Assembly (NCBI GenBank): GCA_963817435.1 | Contig: CAWFNY010000003.1 | Coordinates: 248,001 to 312,000, forward strand | Length of the DNA: 64,000 nucleotides | Direction of reading: 5' to 3' | Origin: JADJOM01 sp963817435 | GTDB lineage: Bacteria > Gemmatimonadota > Gemmatimonadetes > Gemmatimonadales > GWC2-71-9 | Shown: positions 32,388 to 40,764 of the stretch, piece after piece | How the letters are laid out: each line of letters begins with the position of its first letter | How positions within the stretch are numbered: position 1 is the stretch's first letter | Notes under the pieces: model-generated | What the model was told of the DNA's origin: nothing | Database searches by the model: none | The model's input: the letters and a program-made list of their open reading frames with translations, nothing else | Position numbers and translations under genes: made by a program

Positions 32388-32828
32388 CTACTCCGGCATC
32401 TCGCCGAACGGCACCACCGGCGCCGCGACGCGCAACTCCCCCGCCCGCGCGAACCGGAGCGTGAGCCGGAGCGTGTCGCCGATCAGGAACTCGTGCCTCA
32501 GTCCGCTGAACATCACGTGCATCGCCCCGGGAATCATGGCCACGGTCTCGCCTGGTTTGAGCACCACGGCCGGGGCCATCGTCATCCGCCCACCGGTCGT
32601 CCCCATGATCATGGCGGACGAGGAGTCCGGTCCGGTCGCGGCGACCAGGGTGTCCGCGACCTTGCCGGTGTTCTGGAGGCGGAAATAGGCCGCGCCAGCA
32701 TCCCCCGACGACGGATGCGCATACGCTGAGAGCAGGGCGATATCACCCGCCCGCGCGAGCGGTGGCCGCTGGCTGCAGGCGGCGAGAAGGATCAGGGCGA
32801 CGGCGGGGAGGCCCGAAAGGTGGCGCAT
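32388..32828 (-). CDS. Periplasmic copper chaperone, PCu(A)C family lipoprotein
   Basis: 146 residues. A signal peptide ends in a lipobox (LLAACSQ). The copper-binding pattern is visible as SSAMIMGTTGGRMTM in the middle and PGAMHVMFSGL later, matching the family's H/M-x10-M-x21-HxM arrangement except that the first His is replaced by a Met-rich stretch. PCu(A)C delivers Cu(I) to the CuA site of cytochrome oxidase, working with Sco proteins, and three Sco genes lie 4 kb away. GAGGAGGT gives a strong ribosome site. It is divergent from copC. Confidence 0.88.
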   Translation of the reverse strand: MRHLSGLPAVALILLAACSQRPPLARAGDIALLSAYAHPSSGDAGAAYFRLQNTGKVADTLVAATGPDSSSAMIMGTTGGRMTMAPAVVLKPGETVAMIPGAMHVMFSGLRHEFLIGDTLRLTLRFARAGELRVAAPVVPFGEMPE

Positions 32829-32926
32829 GAAACCTCCTCAGAAGGCGGAATTGGATGCTCGCCAATCATGGCCCCGGGCCGGAGCCTGTGGCAAGGCCGC
32901 GCCCGGCACCACACGGTGCGCCATGT

Positions 32927-32932
32927 TAGAAT
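32927..32932 (+). promoter_or_regulatory. Probable -10 box TAGAAT of the copC operon
   Basis: TAGAAT lies 66 nt before the copC ATG in the divergent region. It would give a normal 5' leader with the GGAGAAA ribosome site used at copC. Confidence 0.4.
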
Positions 32933-32998
32933 TCTCCTCCCAATATCCGCCGGTATGCGCGACCGGCGGCGCGATTCAAACGTCTGGAGAAACTGGTC

Positions 32999-33382
32999 AT
33001 GCGAAATCCGAAGCTCATTCTCGGCGCCTGCGCCGCATTCGCCCTCGCGCCGCTCACCGGGCTGGTCCATACCCACCTGGTCAAGGCCGAACCCGGCGTG
33101 GATGCGACCGTCAAGGACGCACCGAAGCAGGTGCGCCTCTGGTTCAACGAAAAGCCCGAGCTCGCCCTGTCCGGCGCGACCATCATGAAGGCGGATCATT
33201 CGCCGGTGGCCGTCGTGAAGCTCGCCGCGACCGACGACACGCTGTCCGTCGCGGGGCCGGTCCCCGTCACCCTGGAGCCCGGCAAGTACATGATCATGTG
33301 GCGGACGGCATCGGATGACGGCCACGCGGTCCGCGGCATGTACTTCTTCACCTACGACCCGACCGCCGCCGCCAAGCCCTGA
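32999..33382 (+). CDS. copC: CopC-domain periplasmic copper-binding protein
   Basis: 127 residues with a signal segment (about residues 1-22). The CopC copper site is conserved at both ends: H-T-H-L near residues 24-27 after the signal, and the SDDGHAVRGMYFF segment that supplies the second His. The KAEPGVDATVKDAPKQVRLWF and LEPGKYMIMWRTAS segments are typical strands of the beta sandwich. It binds Cu in the periplasm and probably works with the CopD protein at 35143. GGAGAAA precedes the ATG. The stop is 1 nt before the GTG of the hydrolase gene. Confidence 0.9.
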   Translation: MRNPKLILGACAAFALAPLTGLVHTHLVKAEPGVDATVKDAPKQVRLWFNEKPELALSGATIMKADHSPVAVVKLAATDDTLSVAGPVPVTLEPGKYMIMWRTASDDGHAVRGMYFFTYDPTAAAKP

Positions 33383-33383
33383 C

Positions 33384-35126
33384 GTGCGGCTCTCCACCGC
33401 GTACATCCTCACGCTGGCCCTGGCGTCGCCTCTCGGCGCCCAGGCGCGCACCGCCATTCACGTCGATACCGCCGTCACCATTCAGATGCGTGACGGCGTT
33501 CTGCTGCGGGCCGACATCTGGCGTCCCCAGCGCGATGGCCGCTTCCCCACGCTCGTCTACCGCACCCCGTACAACCGGCATGATGCCGCGGAGGACTCCG
33601 GCATCGCCGCCGAGGCCGTGGCCCGCGGCTACGCCGTCGTGCTCGAGGATGTGCGCGGACGCTACGCCTCCGAGGGTGAGTTCGACGCCTACCGCCATGA
33701 GGGCGACGACGGTTACGACACGATCGAGTGGGCCGCCGCGCAGCCCTGGTCGAACGGCATGATCGGCACCGTGGGACTGTCCTATCCCGCTGCGGTGCAA
33801 TGGCTCGCCGCCATCGAGCAGCCGCCCCATCTGCGGGCCATGGTCCCCGCGATGACCTATGCGACGCCGGAGACGTTTTGGTATGGCGGCGGGGTGTGGG
33901 ACGGCTCCTGGCTCGACTGGACCTGGTACAACATTGCCCCCGACGTCAGCAGGCGCCTGGGCCACGCGCCCCCGAGCACCGATGACAGTGCCTTCGCCCG
34001 CGCACGTCTCCATCGGCCGCTCGCGACGCTTCCCGATTTTCAGGGCCTCACGCCGTGGTACTACGAGTGGATGCAGCACCCGCCGCGAGACCCGTGGTGG
34101 AACTGGGCCGCGCTGGACGGCCACTATCAGGATGTCTCCGCGGCGGTGGTCAATCTCTCCGGCTGGTTCGATGAGCCCTACGGCCCGCTCGGCGCCGCGA
34201 CCAACTACAACAAGCTGGTCGAGACCGGCGGCCAGGATCGCACCCGCCTGATCCTCGGACCGTGGACCCACGGCGTCGACGCGATCCAGCGGACCCGGGC
34301 CGGCGACCGGGACTTCGGCGGCGACGCCCCGATCGCCTACGCGAACATGGTGCTCGACTGGATGGACCGGTTCCTCGCCGCCAGCGTCTCGAGCAGTGAC
34401 TTCGACCTGCCGGTCCGGGTGTTCATCATGGGAGAGAACCAGTGGCACTGGTTCCACACCTGGCCACCCAGCGAGATCCGCCCCGACACGCTCTACCTCC
34501 ACCGGTCAGGCACCGGTACGGCCCCGGGCTCCCTCGATCATCGGGCGGCCTCGGCCGGCCGGCCGGCATCCAGCTTCCGTTCGGATCCGGCGCATCCGCT
34601 CACCGATCCCTTCAAGGGAGTCGCGGGCGCGCACGACTATCGCGGGCTCGCTGGCCGGACCGATGCGCTGATCTTCGAGACCGCGCCACTCGATTCGGCG
34701 ATGGACATCGTCGGCCCGGTCGTCGCCGAGTTCACCGCCAGCGCGGACGTCCCGGATTTCGATCTGTGGATGCAGATCTACGATGTCGCGCCTGACAGCA
34801 CGGCATGGAATCTCGCCGGCCCCGGCAACGGACTGCTCCGCGCGAGTTACCGCGATGGAGGACCGGCACGCCAGCTTCCTCCGCGGGGCAAGGCGGTCCG
34901 GCTGGTTCTCGATCGCACGATCACCGCCAACCGCTTCCTGCCCGGGCACCGACTTCGCATCGTCGTCTCGTCGGCCTTCGCTCCCTACTTTTCGGTGAAC
35001 CCGCAGACCGGCGATCAGGAGTTCGACACCTGGTCGACTCGCGTGGGAACGATCACGATCCATCATTCGCCCCGGCAGCCCTCGCGGCTGATCCTTCCGC
35101 TGCTCCCGGCCGCGGCCACCCATTGA
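33384..35126 (+). CDS. Exported CocE/NonD-family alpha/beta hydrolase
   Basis: 580 residues from the GTG at 33384, 1 nt after the copC stop. A signal peptide ends at about LGAQA (residue 19). The X-prolyl dipeptidyl peptidase/CocE fold shows LRADIWRP, EDVRGRYASEGEFDAYRHEG and the nucleophile elbow GTVGLSYPAAVQ (Ser in GLSYP; the family usually has GxSYxG). Later GWFDEPYGP (Asp) and LILGPWTHGV (His) complete a Ser-Asp-His triad, followed by a jelly-roll C-terminal domain. Such enzymes cleave esters, amides or Xaa-Pro bonds. Its placement inside a copper operon is unusual. Confidence 0.87.
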   Translation: MRLSTAYILTLALASPLGAQARTAIHVDTAVTIQMRDGVLLRADIWRPQRDGRFPTLVYRTPYNRHDAAEDSGIAAEAVARGYAVVLEDVRGRYASEGEFDAYRHEGDDGYDTIEWAAAQPWSNGMIGTVGLSYPAAVQWLAAIEQPPHLRAMVPAMTYATPETFWYGGGVWDGSWLDWTWYNIAPDVSRRLGHAPPSTDDSAFARARLHRPLATLPDFQGLTPWYYEWMQHPPRDPWWNWAALDGHYQDVSAAVVNLSGWFDEPYGPLGAATNYNKLVETGGQDRTRLILGPWTHGVDAIQRTRAGDRDFGGDAPIAYANMVLDWMDRFLAASVSSSDFDLPVRVFIMGENQWHWFHTWPPSEIRPDTLYLHRSGTGTAPGSLDHRAASAGRPASSFRSDPAHPLTDPFKGVAGAHDYRGLAGRTDALIFETAPLDSAMDIVGPVVAEFTASADVPDFDLWMQIYDVAPDSTAWNLAGPGNGLLRASYRDGGPARQLPPRGKAVRLVLDRTITANRFLPGHRLRIVVSSAFAPYFSVNPQTGDQEFDTWSTRVGTITIHHSPRQPSRLILPLLPAAATH

Positions 35127-35142
35127 ACCCATCACCCGCTCC

Positions 35143-36084
35143 GTGAACCACGATACCGGACCGCTGCCACTCGATCTCTACGCCCTCGGCCGGGGACTCG
35201 CCTATGCCGCGACCCTCGCGCTCATCGGCGCCTGCGTATTCGCAGCACTGCTCCCGCGCTGGCGCGATGAGGAGGACGACGACGCCGCACTCGCCGCACG
35301 AGCCCTGGACCGTGTGTGGCGGGTCGCCGTCGGCGCTGCAGTTCTGCTGCTCGCGGCACATGTCCTGAGAGCGTACGGCCAGATCCGGTCCTTCCTCGAT
35401 CCGATCGAACCCACCACCCGGGATTTCGCGAAGTCGGTCCTCCTTCAGACCACGTGGGGCAGGGGATGGATGGCGCAGTGCACCGCCGCGGCACTCAGCC
35501 TGTGCATGGCCCTCCTGGCGCCGCGGCGGTCCGCCGCCGGCGTCCAGTTGCTCGGCACCGCGGCGATCGCGGTCGCGTGCACCTCGCCGCTCACCGGCCA
35601 TGCCGTCGAGCACCCGTGGGGCCTCCCTCTCGGTGTGGGACTGCATGCGCTGCATCTGATCGGCGGCGGGGTGTGGCTCGGGACGCTGTTCTCCATCCTC
35701 GTCGCGGGCCTCCGGGCGGTGACGCGGCCCGCTCCCGCGCAGGACCACGCAGCCGTCGCCCGCCTGATCACGGCGTTCTCCCCCATCGCGCTCACCGGAG
35801 CGGGACTCGCCGTCGGCGCGGGCGTGCTCATGGCCTACGCCTATATAGGAGACTTCGCGAGTCTCTGGGGTACCACCTACGGTCGCACGCTGCTGGTGAA
35901 GCTCACTCTGCTTGCAGTCACCATGGCCCTCGGCGCCTGGAACTGGCGCCGTGTCACACCGCGGCTCGGCACCGACGCAGGCACATCCCAGCTCACCAGG
36001 TCCGCGACCGTTGAGCTGTTCATCGGTGCACTGCTGCTCGCGGCCACCGCCGTTCTCGTCGCACTGCCCGCGCCCACGGTCTGA
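35143..36084 (+). CDS. copD: CopD-domain copper resistance membrane protein
   Basis: 313 residues from a GTG at 35143, 16 nt after the hydrolase stop. About eight membrane helices. The CopD domain is recognised in the second half: GLHALHLIGGGVWLGTLFS with two His, and GTTYGRTLLVKLTLLAVTMALGAWN near the end. CopD is thought to move copper across the inner membrane with CopC as periplasmic partner; the ends of helices carry Met and His that could bind Cu. Context: copC upstream, three Sco proteins and CtaG downstream in the same direction. Confidence 0.88.
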   Translation: MNHDTGPLPLDLYALGRGLAYAATLALIGACVFAALLPRWRDEEDDDAALAARALDRVWRVAVGAAVLLLAAHVLRAYGQIRSFLDPIEPTTRDFAKSVLLQTTWGRGWMAQCTAAALSLCMALLAPRRSAAGVQLLGTAAIAVACTSPLTGHAVEHPWGLPLGVGLHALHLIGGGVWLGTLFSILVAGLRAVTRPAPAQDHAAVARLITAFSPIALTGAGLAVGAGVLMAYAYIGDFASLWGTTYGRTLLVKLTLLAVTMALGAWNWRRVTPRLGTDAGTSQLTRSATVELFIGALLLAATAVLVALPAPTV

Positions 36085-36088
36085 TCCG

Positions 36089-36715
36089 ATGCGTTGTTCG
36101 CCTGCTCGCCTCCGTTTGGCCGTGCTCGCGTCAGTGGCTGTGATCGGGTGCGGGCCCGCCGGTCCGAAGGGCTTCAGCGCCGAGGGACTTGCGGCACCGA
36201 TGCTGGTGCCGCCACTCGCCAAACCGGATCTGGTGCTTCGCACGACCGAGGGCGTGACCTTCGATCTCAAGCGGGAGACCGAGGGATATGTCACCCTGCT
36301 GTTCTTCGGATATACCAGTTGTCCCGACCTCTGTCCGGTACAACTGGCCAATATTTCCAGCGCGATGCACCGGATGGACCCCGACCTCGTGAAGCGCGTG
36401 AAGGTTGTCTTCGTCACGGTGGACCCGCGGCGCGATACGCCGGTCGTCTTGCGGAAGTGGCTGGATCATTTCGACCCGCAGTTCATCGGGCTGACCGGGG
36501 ACAGCGCCTCCGTCGCCTATGCCTTCACGCAGCTGCGCCTCGGCCATCCGATGGCTCCCGTCCCGGTCAGCGCCGATTCGGCTCAGTATACGATCAATCA
36601 CACCGTCGTCGTGCTCGCCTTCACGACGGACAACCTGGCTCACGTCGCGTATCCGTCCGGGATTCGCGCCGATGACTGGGCAAAGGACCTCGCCATCCTG
36701 GCGAGAAGCACCTGA
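36089..36715 (+). CDS. SCO1/SenC-family copper chaperone lipoprotein (copy 1 of 3)
   Basis: 208 residues. A lipobox (VAVIGCGP, Cys about residue 21) anchors the protein outside the inner membrane. The Sco domain has the copper motif TSCPDLCP (CxxxC) and the distal ligand His in INHTVVVLAF. VVFVTVDPRRDTP and FIGLTGDS are the usual neighbouring motifs. Sco proteins deliver copper to CuA of cytochrome c oxidase. It starts 4 nt after copD. It differs from copies 2 and 3 by having TS instead of TH before the first Cys. Confidence 0.92.
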   Translation: MRCSPARLRLAVLASVAVIGCGPAGPKGFSAEGLAAPMLVPPLAKPDLVLRTTEGVTFDLKRETEGYVTLLFFGYTSCPDLCPVQLANISSAMHRMDPDLVKRVKVVFVTVDPRRDTPVVLRKWLDHFDPQFIGLTGDSASVAYAFTQLRLGHPMAPVPVSADSAQYTINHTVVVLAFTTDNLAHVAYPSGIRADDWAKDLAILARST

Positions 36716-36731
36716 GAACCCGAGAACCCTC

Positions 36732-37340
36732 ATGCGTCACTTCATCGCCCTCATCGCCACCGCGACCCTCGCGCTCGGCTGCAAGCCCGGCGAGCCGAAG
36801 GTGTTCAATCCCGAAGGGCTCACCGGCCCGCAGATCAGTCCGCCCCTGGCCAAACCGGCGTTCGTGCTCACCACCACCGAGGGAAAGCCCTTCGATCTGC
36901 GGAAGGACACCGAGGGATACGTCACCCTGCTCTTCTTCGGCTACACGCACTGTCCCGATGTCTGCCCGGTGCACCTCGCGAACATCGCGGCGGCGCTGGC
37001 CAAGCTTTCGCCCGAGGTCAACAGCGCGGTGAAGGTCGTGTTCGTCACCACGGATCCGGAGCGGGATACGCCGGCGGTCCTCCGGGCCTGGCTGGACAAG
37101 TTCGACAAACGCTTCATCGGACTCACCGGCGATTCGCTCGCGCTCGCCAATGCCGCGAAGCTTTCCCACGTCGGCCAGGCCATTCGCGAACCGGGTCCGA
37201 CCGACAGCACCTACACCGTGGGGCACTCCGCGATGGTCTTCGCCTTCACCCGCGACAATCTCGCGCACGTCGCCTACCCGTTCGGCATCCGCCAGGCCGA
37301 TTGGGCAAAGGACCTCGTGATTCTGACCCGGGGTTCCTGA
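36732..37340 (+). CDS. SCO1/SenC-family copper chaperone lipoprotein (copy 2 of 3)
   Basis: 202 residues. Lipobox TLALGCKP. Copper ligands are THCPDVCPVHLANI and the His in VGHSAMVFAF. The segment PERDTPAVLRAWLDKFDKRFIGLTGDS is nearly the same as in copy 3, so copies 2 and 3 are the closest pair. It starts 16 nt after copy 1 and its stop TGA overlaps the start ATG of copy 3 (TGATG), so translation is coupled. Function as for copy 1. Confidence 0.92.
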   Translation: MRHFIALIATATLALGCKPGEPKVFNPEGLTGPQISPPLAKPAFVLTTTEGKPFDLRKDTEGYVTLLFFGYTHCPDVCPVHLANIAAALAKLSPEVNSAVKVVFVTTDPERDTPAVLRAWLDKFDKRFIGLTGDSLALANAAKLSHVGQAIREPGPTDSTYTVGHSAMVFAFTRDNLAHVAYPFGIRQADWAKDLVILTRGS

Positions 37341-37972
37341 TGATGCCTCCGCTCCCCCTCGCCAGACGGCTCGCCCCTGCTGCGCTGCTGCTGATGATGT
37401 GGATGGCTGGCTGCAAGCCTTCAGGGCCCAAGGGGGTCGATCTCGATGGCCTCAAAGGCCCGATGGTCACTCCGCCGATCGCCAAGCCGGATTTCGTGCT
37501 GAACACGACGGCCGGCAGGCCGTTCAATTTCCGCCAGGAAACCGAGGGATACGCCACGCTGCTGTTCTTCGGCTACACCCACTGCCCTGATGTCTGCCCG
37601 GTACATCTCGCCAACATCGCGGCGGCGCTCAAGACTGTCAGCCCCACCGTCGGCGAGCACCTCAAGGTGGTCTTCGTCACGACCGATCCGGCCAGGGACA
37701 CACCCGCGGCGCTGCGGGCCTGGCTCGACAAGTTCGACAAGCGCTTCATCGGATTGGTGGGGACGCGCGAAGAAGTGACCGCCGTCCTGCAGCGGATGCG
37801 ACTGCCGCCGTTCGCCGTCGATTCGACGCCCGGCGATTCCACCTATTACGTAGATCACGTCGCCATGGTCATCGCGTTCACTCGCGACGACCTCGCCCAT
37901 GTGGTCTATCCCTTCGGGGTCAAGCAGGCCGACTGGGCGAACGACCTGGTCATTCTCACGAAGGGCAGCTGA
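37340..37972 (+). CDS. SCO1/SenC-family copper chaperone lipoprotein (copy 3 of 3)
   Basis: 210 residues from the ATG at 37340 that overlaps the stop of copy 2. Lipobox WMAGCKP. Copper ligands: THCPDVCPVHLAN and His in VDHVAMVIAF. ARDTPAALRAWLDKFDKRFIGLVG is the family redox-partner surface. Ends in WANDLVILTKGS, as copies 1 and 2 end in WAKDLxILxR. It stops 2 nt before the CtaG gene. Three Sco paralogues in tandem plus CtaG, PCuAC and CopC/CopD imply specialised copper delivery, possibly to more than one oxidase. Confidence 0.92.
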   Translation: MMPPLPLARRLAPAALLLMMWMAGCKPSGPKGVDLDGLKGPMVTPPIAKPDFVLNTTAGRPFNFRQETEGYATLLFFGYTHCPDVCPVHLANIAAALKTVSPTVGEHLKVVFVTTDPARDTPAALRAWLDKFDKRFIGLVGTREEVTAVLQRMRLPPFAVDSTPGDSTYYVDHVAMVIAFTRDDLAHVVYPFGVKQADWANDLVILTKGS

Positions 37973-37974
37973 CC

Positions 37975-38814
37975 ATGCAGTGGTGGTGCTCCGCCACGGG
38001 CCAGCCCTGGACCTGGGCCTGGAAGGCGTATCCGGGTGTGTGGCTGTTCGTGGGGGTCCTAGCCTACTGGTATTGGCGGGCCATCGTTCGGTCCACCGAT
38101 CCGGTGCCCCGGCGGAACACCGGCTGGTTCGTCACCGGCCTGCTCTGCATCTGGGTCGCGCTCGACTGGCCCGTCGGTGCTCTGGGCGCCGGGTATCTCG
38201 CGACCTTTCACACCATCACGTACATATTGCTTTCCCTGGTGGCGCCCCCCTGCATGCTGCTCGGCATTCCCGGCGCTGCCGTCAGGCGCGGCCTCGCTCA
38301 TCGGGTGGGCAGTCCGCTCATCCGCGGTCTCGCGCGGCCGCTGGCCGCGCTCACGATCTTCAACGTGATCCTGCTCGTGACCCATGTCCCCGCCATCGTG
38401 GACGGGGCCATGAGCAGCCAGTTAGGCGCTCTGACTATCGATCTCGCCTGGTTCCTCGGTGGGATCGCGCTCTGGTGGCCGGTGCTGGCCCCGGCGCCGG
38501 ACGCCTGCCGCATGGGCCGGCCCATGAAGATGGCATACCTCTTCGCCGCCACCCTGGTCCCCATCATTCCGTCGGCGTTCCTGACCTTTGCCGAATATCC
38601 GCTCTACGCGACGTACGAACTCGCGCCGAGGATCTTCGAGAAGCTGACGGCCCAGCAGGATCAGCAGGTCGCGGGGTTGATCATGAAGCTGGTGGGAGAC
38701 CTGCCGATCTGGTTCGCGTTCGGCGTGGTCTTCTTCCGGTGGGCGAAGGCCTCCGAAGTCACTCCGCCGCCGGACCACCCCGGTTCCCGGACCCCGATTC
38801 CCTCTCAGGTCTGA
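37975..38814 (+). CDS. ctaG: Cytochrome c oxidase assembly factor CtaG (caa3 type)
   Basis: 279 residues with about seven membrane helices. The caa3_CtaG pattern is seen: a Trp-rich N-terminus (WWCSATGQPWTWAWKAYPGVW), DWPVGALGAGYLATFHTITYILLSLVAPPCMLLG, FNVILLVTHVPAIVD and PSAFLTFAEYPLYATYE. CtaG supports assembly of copper sites in cytochrome oxidase and follows the Sco genes by 2 nt, an expected partner. Its last 56 nt overlap, tail to tail, the end of the GAF-domain gene on the other strand. Confidence 0.92.
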   Translation: MQWWCSATGQPWTWAWKAYPGVWLFVGVLAYWYWRAIVRSTDPVPRRNTGWFVTGLLCIWVALDWPVGALGAGYLATFHTITYILLSLVAPPCMLLGIPGAAVRRGLAHRVGSPLIRGLARPLAALTIFNVILLVTHVPAIVDGAMSSQLGALTIDLAWFLGGIALWWPVLAPAPDACRMGRPMKMAYLFAATLVPIIPSAFLTFAEYPLYATYELAPRIFEKLTAQQDQQVAGLIMKLVGDLPIWFAFGVVFFRWAKASEVTPPPDHPGSRTPIPSQV

Positions 38815-40396
38815 GGGTGGGGCGCTTCCAGCCGGGGATGAATGGCGGCGGCTGGCCGCCGGCGCGTCGTGCCAGATCGAGATGCGGCGCAACCAGATCC
38901 GCGAGCTGCTGCGCCAAAGCCATGTCGGTCCGGGAAAAGGCGCCGAGCCCCCGAGCCGTCATTGCCATCGCGCCGAAGATGCGCCCCGCCGTGCGCAGCG
39001 GGACGACCAGGACCGCTATCGGCTCCGGACCCTCCCCCTGGGTCGTGAGCAGGAACGGCACCTCCCCCCTCACCACCTGCGCGACTCCGGTGCCTTCGAT
39101 GGGCTCCTGAGGCAGGTCGGCCAGCGGCATCATCACGCCGGGCTTGACCACCGCCACCCGATGCTCATCGGTGAGGCGGACCGCGAATTCCAGCGCCGTG
39201 ACCGGAAGCAGCGCAGCAGCCTGATCGACGAAAAGCTTCGTTCCCTCGCCGAGAAACGGGGTCGTCGCCAGCAGTTCCGCCACTTTCGAAAGCCGCATCG
39301 GCACATGGCGCAGGACGTCGAGCTGACTCTTCAGGACGCTGTGCTGCCAGGCGAGCACCATCCCATCCACCCGCGGTGCAAGCAGGGCACCGACTCGGTC
39401 GAGCAGCGCCAGATCCTCCTCCCGGTACATGGCCGGCCCGGCACTGCCGAGGAGCAGATATCCCGTCAGGCGCTCGACCACCTTCAGCCGCACGCCGATC
39501 ACCGATCGGGGCGGTTGCTCGGGTCCTCGCACCGTCACCAGCTCGGGGATCGCAGGGCCTTGCGAGAGCGACGCGTCGCTCACGATGACGCCCTGCCGCT
39601 CCCCCAGCAGCCTGGCTGGATCGAGGACCGAGATCGGCACCGACAGCGTGGGGTCGCCCCACACTGCGCCATGTCCGTGCAGCGCCAGGCGGTAGTGGTG
39701 TTCGCCCGCCCCGTCGGGGATGAGGATCTCGTAGGCATCGTGCGGAAGAATCGGCTGCAGCGCAAAGGACAGTGCGAGCATGAGGTCGCGCGGCGTTCCC
39801 GCGCCACCGATGGCCTCGGCCACTGCCTCGAACAGCTCCCCCTCCCGTTCCTGGTCCCGAGACTCGCCCCGACTCTGCCCGTCGGGTGCACCGGACTCCG
39901 CTGCGAGCGGGTGGTGGGCAGCGTGCCCATCCTCGGGCGCCGCACCGGCCCTCGTCACGCGCGCCAGCATCGGCCCCATCACATCCGTTGCCGCCTCGAT
40001 CAGGGCACGGGCGCGCATGCCGTACGCGTGCGGCGTGAATGACGCGAGCAGGATCAGGGCGACGTCCTGCCCGCCGTACCGAACCGGACAAAGCAGCACC
40101 GAGCCGTATCCCGCCCGGCGGATGCGGTCCTCGAGCTCATCGAGCAGCAGCTGGTTGGCAATCGGGTGCGCGGAGGGCACCTGGAGGTTGTCTTCGACGA
40201 GTGCCTCCGGTTCGATGAGAATCGGCTCCCCGTCCGTGCCATAGATCCACAGCGCGAAGAGCTCCGCCGGGATCTCCGGTCGGAGCGCATCGTTCACCGC
40301 CTCATACCACGCCTTCAGCTCATCCATGTCCTGGATGCGCGTGCGCGGATGCAGCAGCGGGATCAGCTGGCGGAAGTCCGCATCGCCCATTGGCAT
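38759..40396 (-). CDS. GAF-domain protein of unknown output
   Basis: 545 residues and no kinase, cyclase, HD or HTH domain that I can see. There are probably three GAF-like domains: residues about 20-150, 190-350 (AEAIGGAGTPRDLMLALSFAL through LGSAGPAMYREEDLALLDRVGALLAP) and 375-515 (VAELLATTPFLGEG through GAFSRTDMALAQQLADLVAPHL). GAF domains bind small ligands or chromophores, so it is a sensor lacking an obvious effector. The tail is basic and Pro-rich and overlaps ctaG by 56 nt. The ATG has TAGAAT 6 nt upstream and no ribosome site. Confidence 0.8.
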   Translation of the reverse strand: MPMGDADFRQLIPLLHPRTRIQDMDELKAWYEAVNDALRPEIPAELFALWIYGTDGEPILIEPEALVEDNLQVPSAHPIANQLLLDELEDRIRRAGYGSVLLCPVRYGGQDVALILLASFTPHAYGMRARALIEAATDVMGPMLARVTRAGAAPEDGHAAHHPLAAESGAPDGQSRGESRDQEREGELFEAVAEAIGGAGTPRDLMLALSFALQPILPHDAYEILIPDGAGEHHYRLALHGHGAVWGDPTLSVPISVLDPARLLGERQGVIVSDASLSQGPAIPELVTVRGPEQPPRSVIGVRLKVVERLTGYLLLGSAGPAMYREEDLALLDRVGALLAPRVDGMVLAWQHSVLKSQLDVLRHVPMRLSKVAELLATTPFLGEGTKLFVDQAAALLPVTALEFAVRLTDEHRVAVVKPGVMMPLADLPQEPIEGTGVAQVVRGEVPFLLTTQGEGPEPIAVLVVPLRTAGRIFGAMAMTARGLGAFSRTDMALAQQLADLVAPHLDLARRAGGQPPPFIPGWKRPTLRPERESGSGNRGGPAAE

Positions 40397-40402
40397 ACGC
40401 CT

Positions 40403-40408
40403 ATTCTA
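40403..40408 (-). promoter_or_regulatory. -10 box TAGAAT for the GAF gene
   Basis: On the minus strand TAGAAT ends 6 nt before the ATG at 40396. Confidence 0.55.
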
Positions 40409-40448
40409 GGCAGGGTCCGTGCCCCCAGGCGTCGATCCTGGAACACAG

Positions 40449-40489
40449 ATACCCCACCCCCCTACTTGCATACCCCAGGCCCCTATACT
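40449..40489 (+). promoter_or_regulatory. Copper operon promoter with candidate CsoR site
   Basis: TATACT at 40484-40489 is a good -10 box 52 nt before the first gene. Two direct TACCCC hexamers (40450-40455 and 40471-40476) lie just upstream. CsoR repressors bind palindromes of the TACCCC/GGGGTA type, so the second hexamer followed by GGCCCCTAT is a possible operator overlapping the -35 region. The repressor is encoded at the end of the operon. The match is loose. Confidence 0.4.
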
Positions 40490-40541
40490 AGCTTGCAGCC
40501 ATCGCATTCACCGCTCGGCCTGGACTACAGGAGGTAACCCC

Positions 40542-40754
40542 ATGAAAGACATAGCGCTTACCATCTCTGGCATGAGCTGCGGCCATTGCCTGAACGCCGT
40601 CACCAAGGCCTTGGCCGCTGTCCCGGACATCGAGGTCCTCTCGGTCCGGATCGGCCGAGCGGAGCTTCGGCTCCCCGAGGCGGGGACGAGCGATTCGGCG
40701 AAGGCCGCCATTGAAAGGGCGGGATACAAGGTCGAAGCGATTCTGCCCGGATAG
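40542..40754 (+). CDS. Heavy-metal-associated (HMA) copper chaperone, CopZ-like
   Basis: 70 residues forming one HMA domain. The metal motif GMSCGHC (CxxC at residues 12-15 in SGMSCGHCLNAV) is intact, with the usual beta-alpha-beta-beta-alpha-beta pattern. CopZ passes Cu(I) in the cytoplasm to CopA, whose gene is two positions downstream, and to CsoR. A strong ribosome site, CAGGAGGT, sits 6 nt upstream of the ATG; in-frame codons from 40419 precede it and lie across the promoter. First gene of the copper detoxification operon. Confidence 0.92.
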   Translation: MKDIALTISGMSCGHCLNAVTKALAAVPDIEVLSVRIGRAELRLPEAGTSDSAKAAIERAGYKVEAILPG

Positions 40755-40764
40755 GGAGACCCCT

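Noticed and set aside
32016..32729. Plus-strand frame antisense to PCuAC
   Set aside because: No motif or ribosome site; PCuAC on the other strand is well supported.
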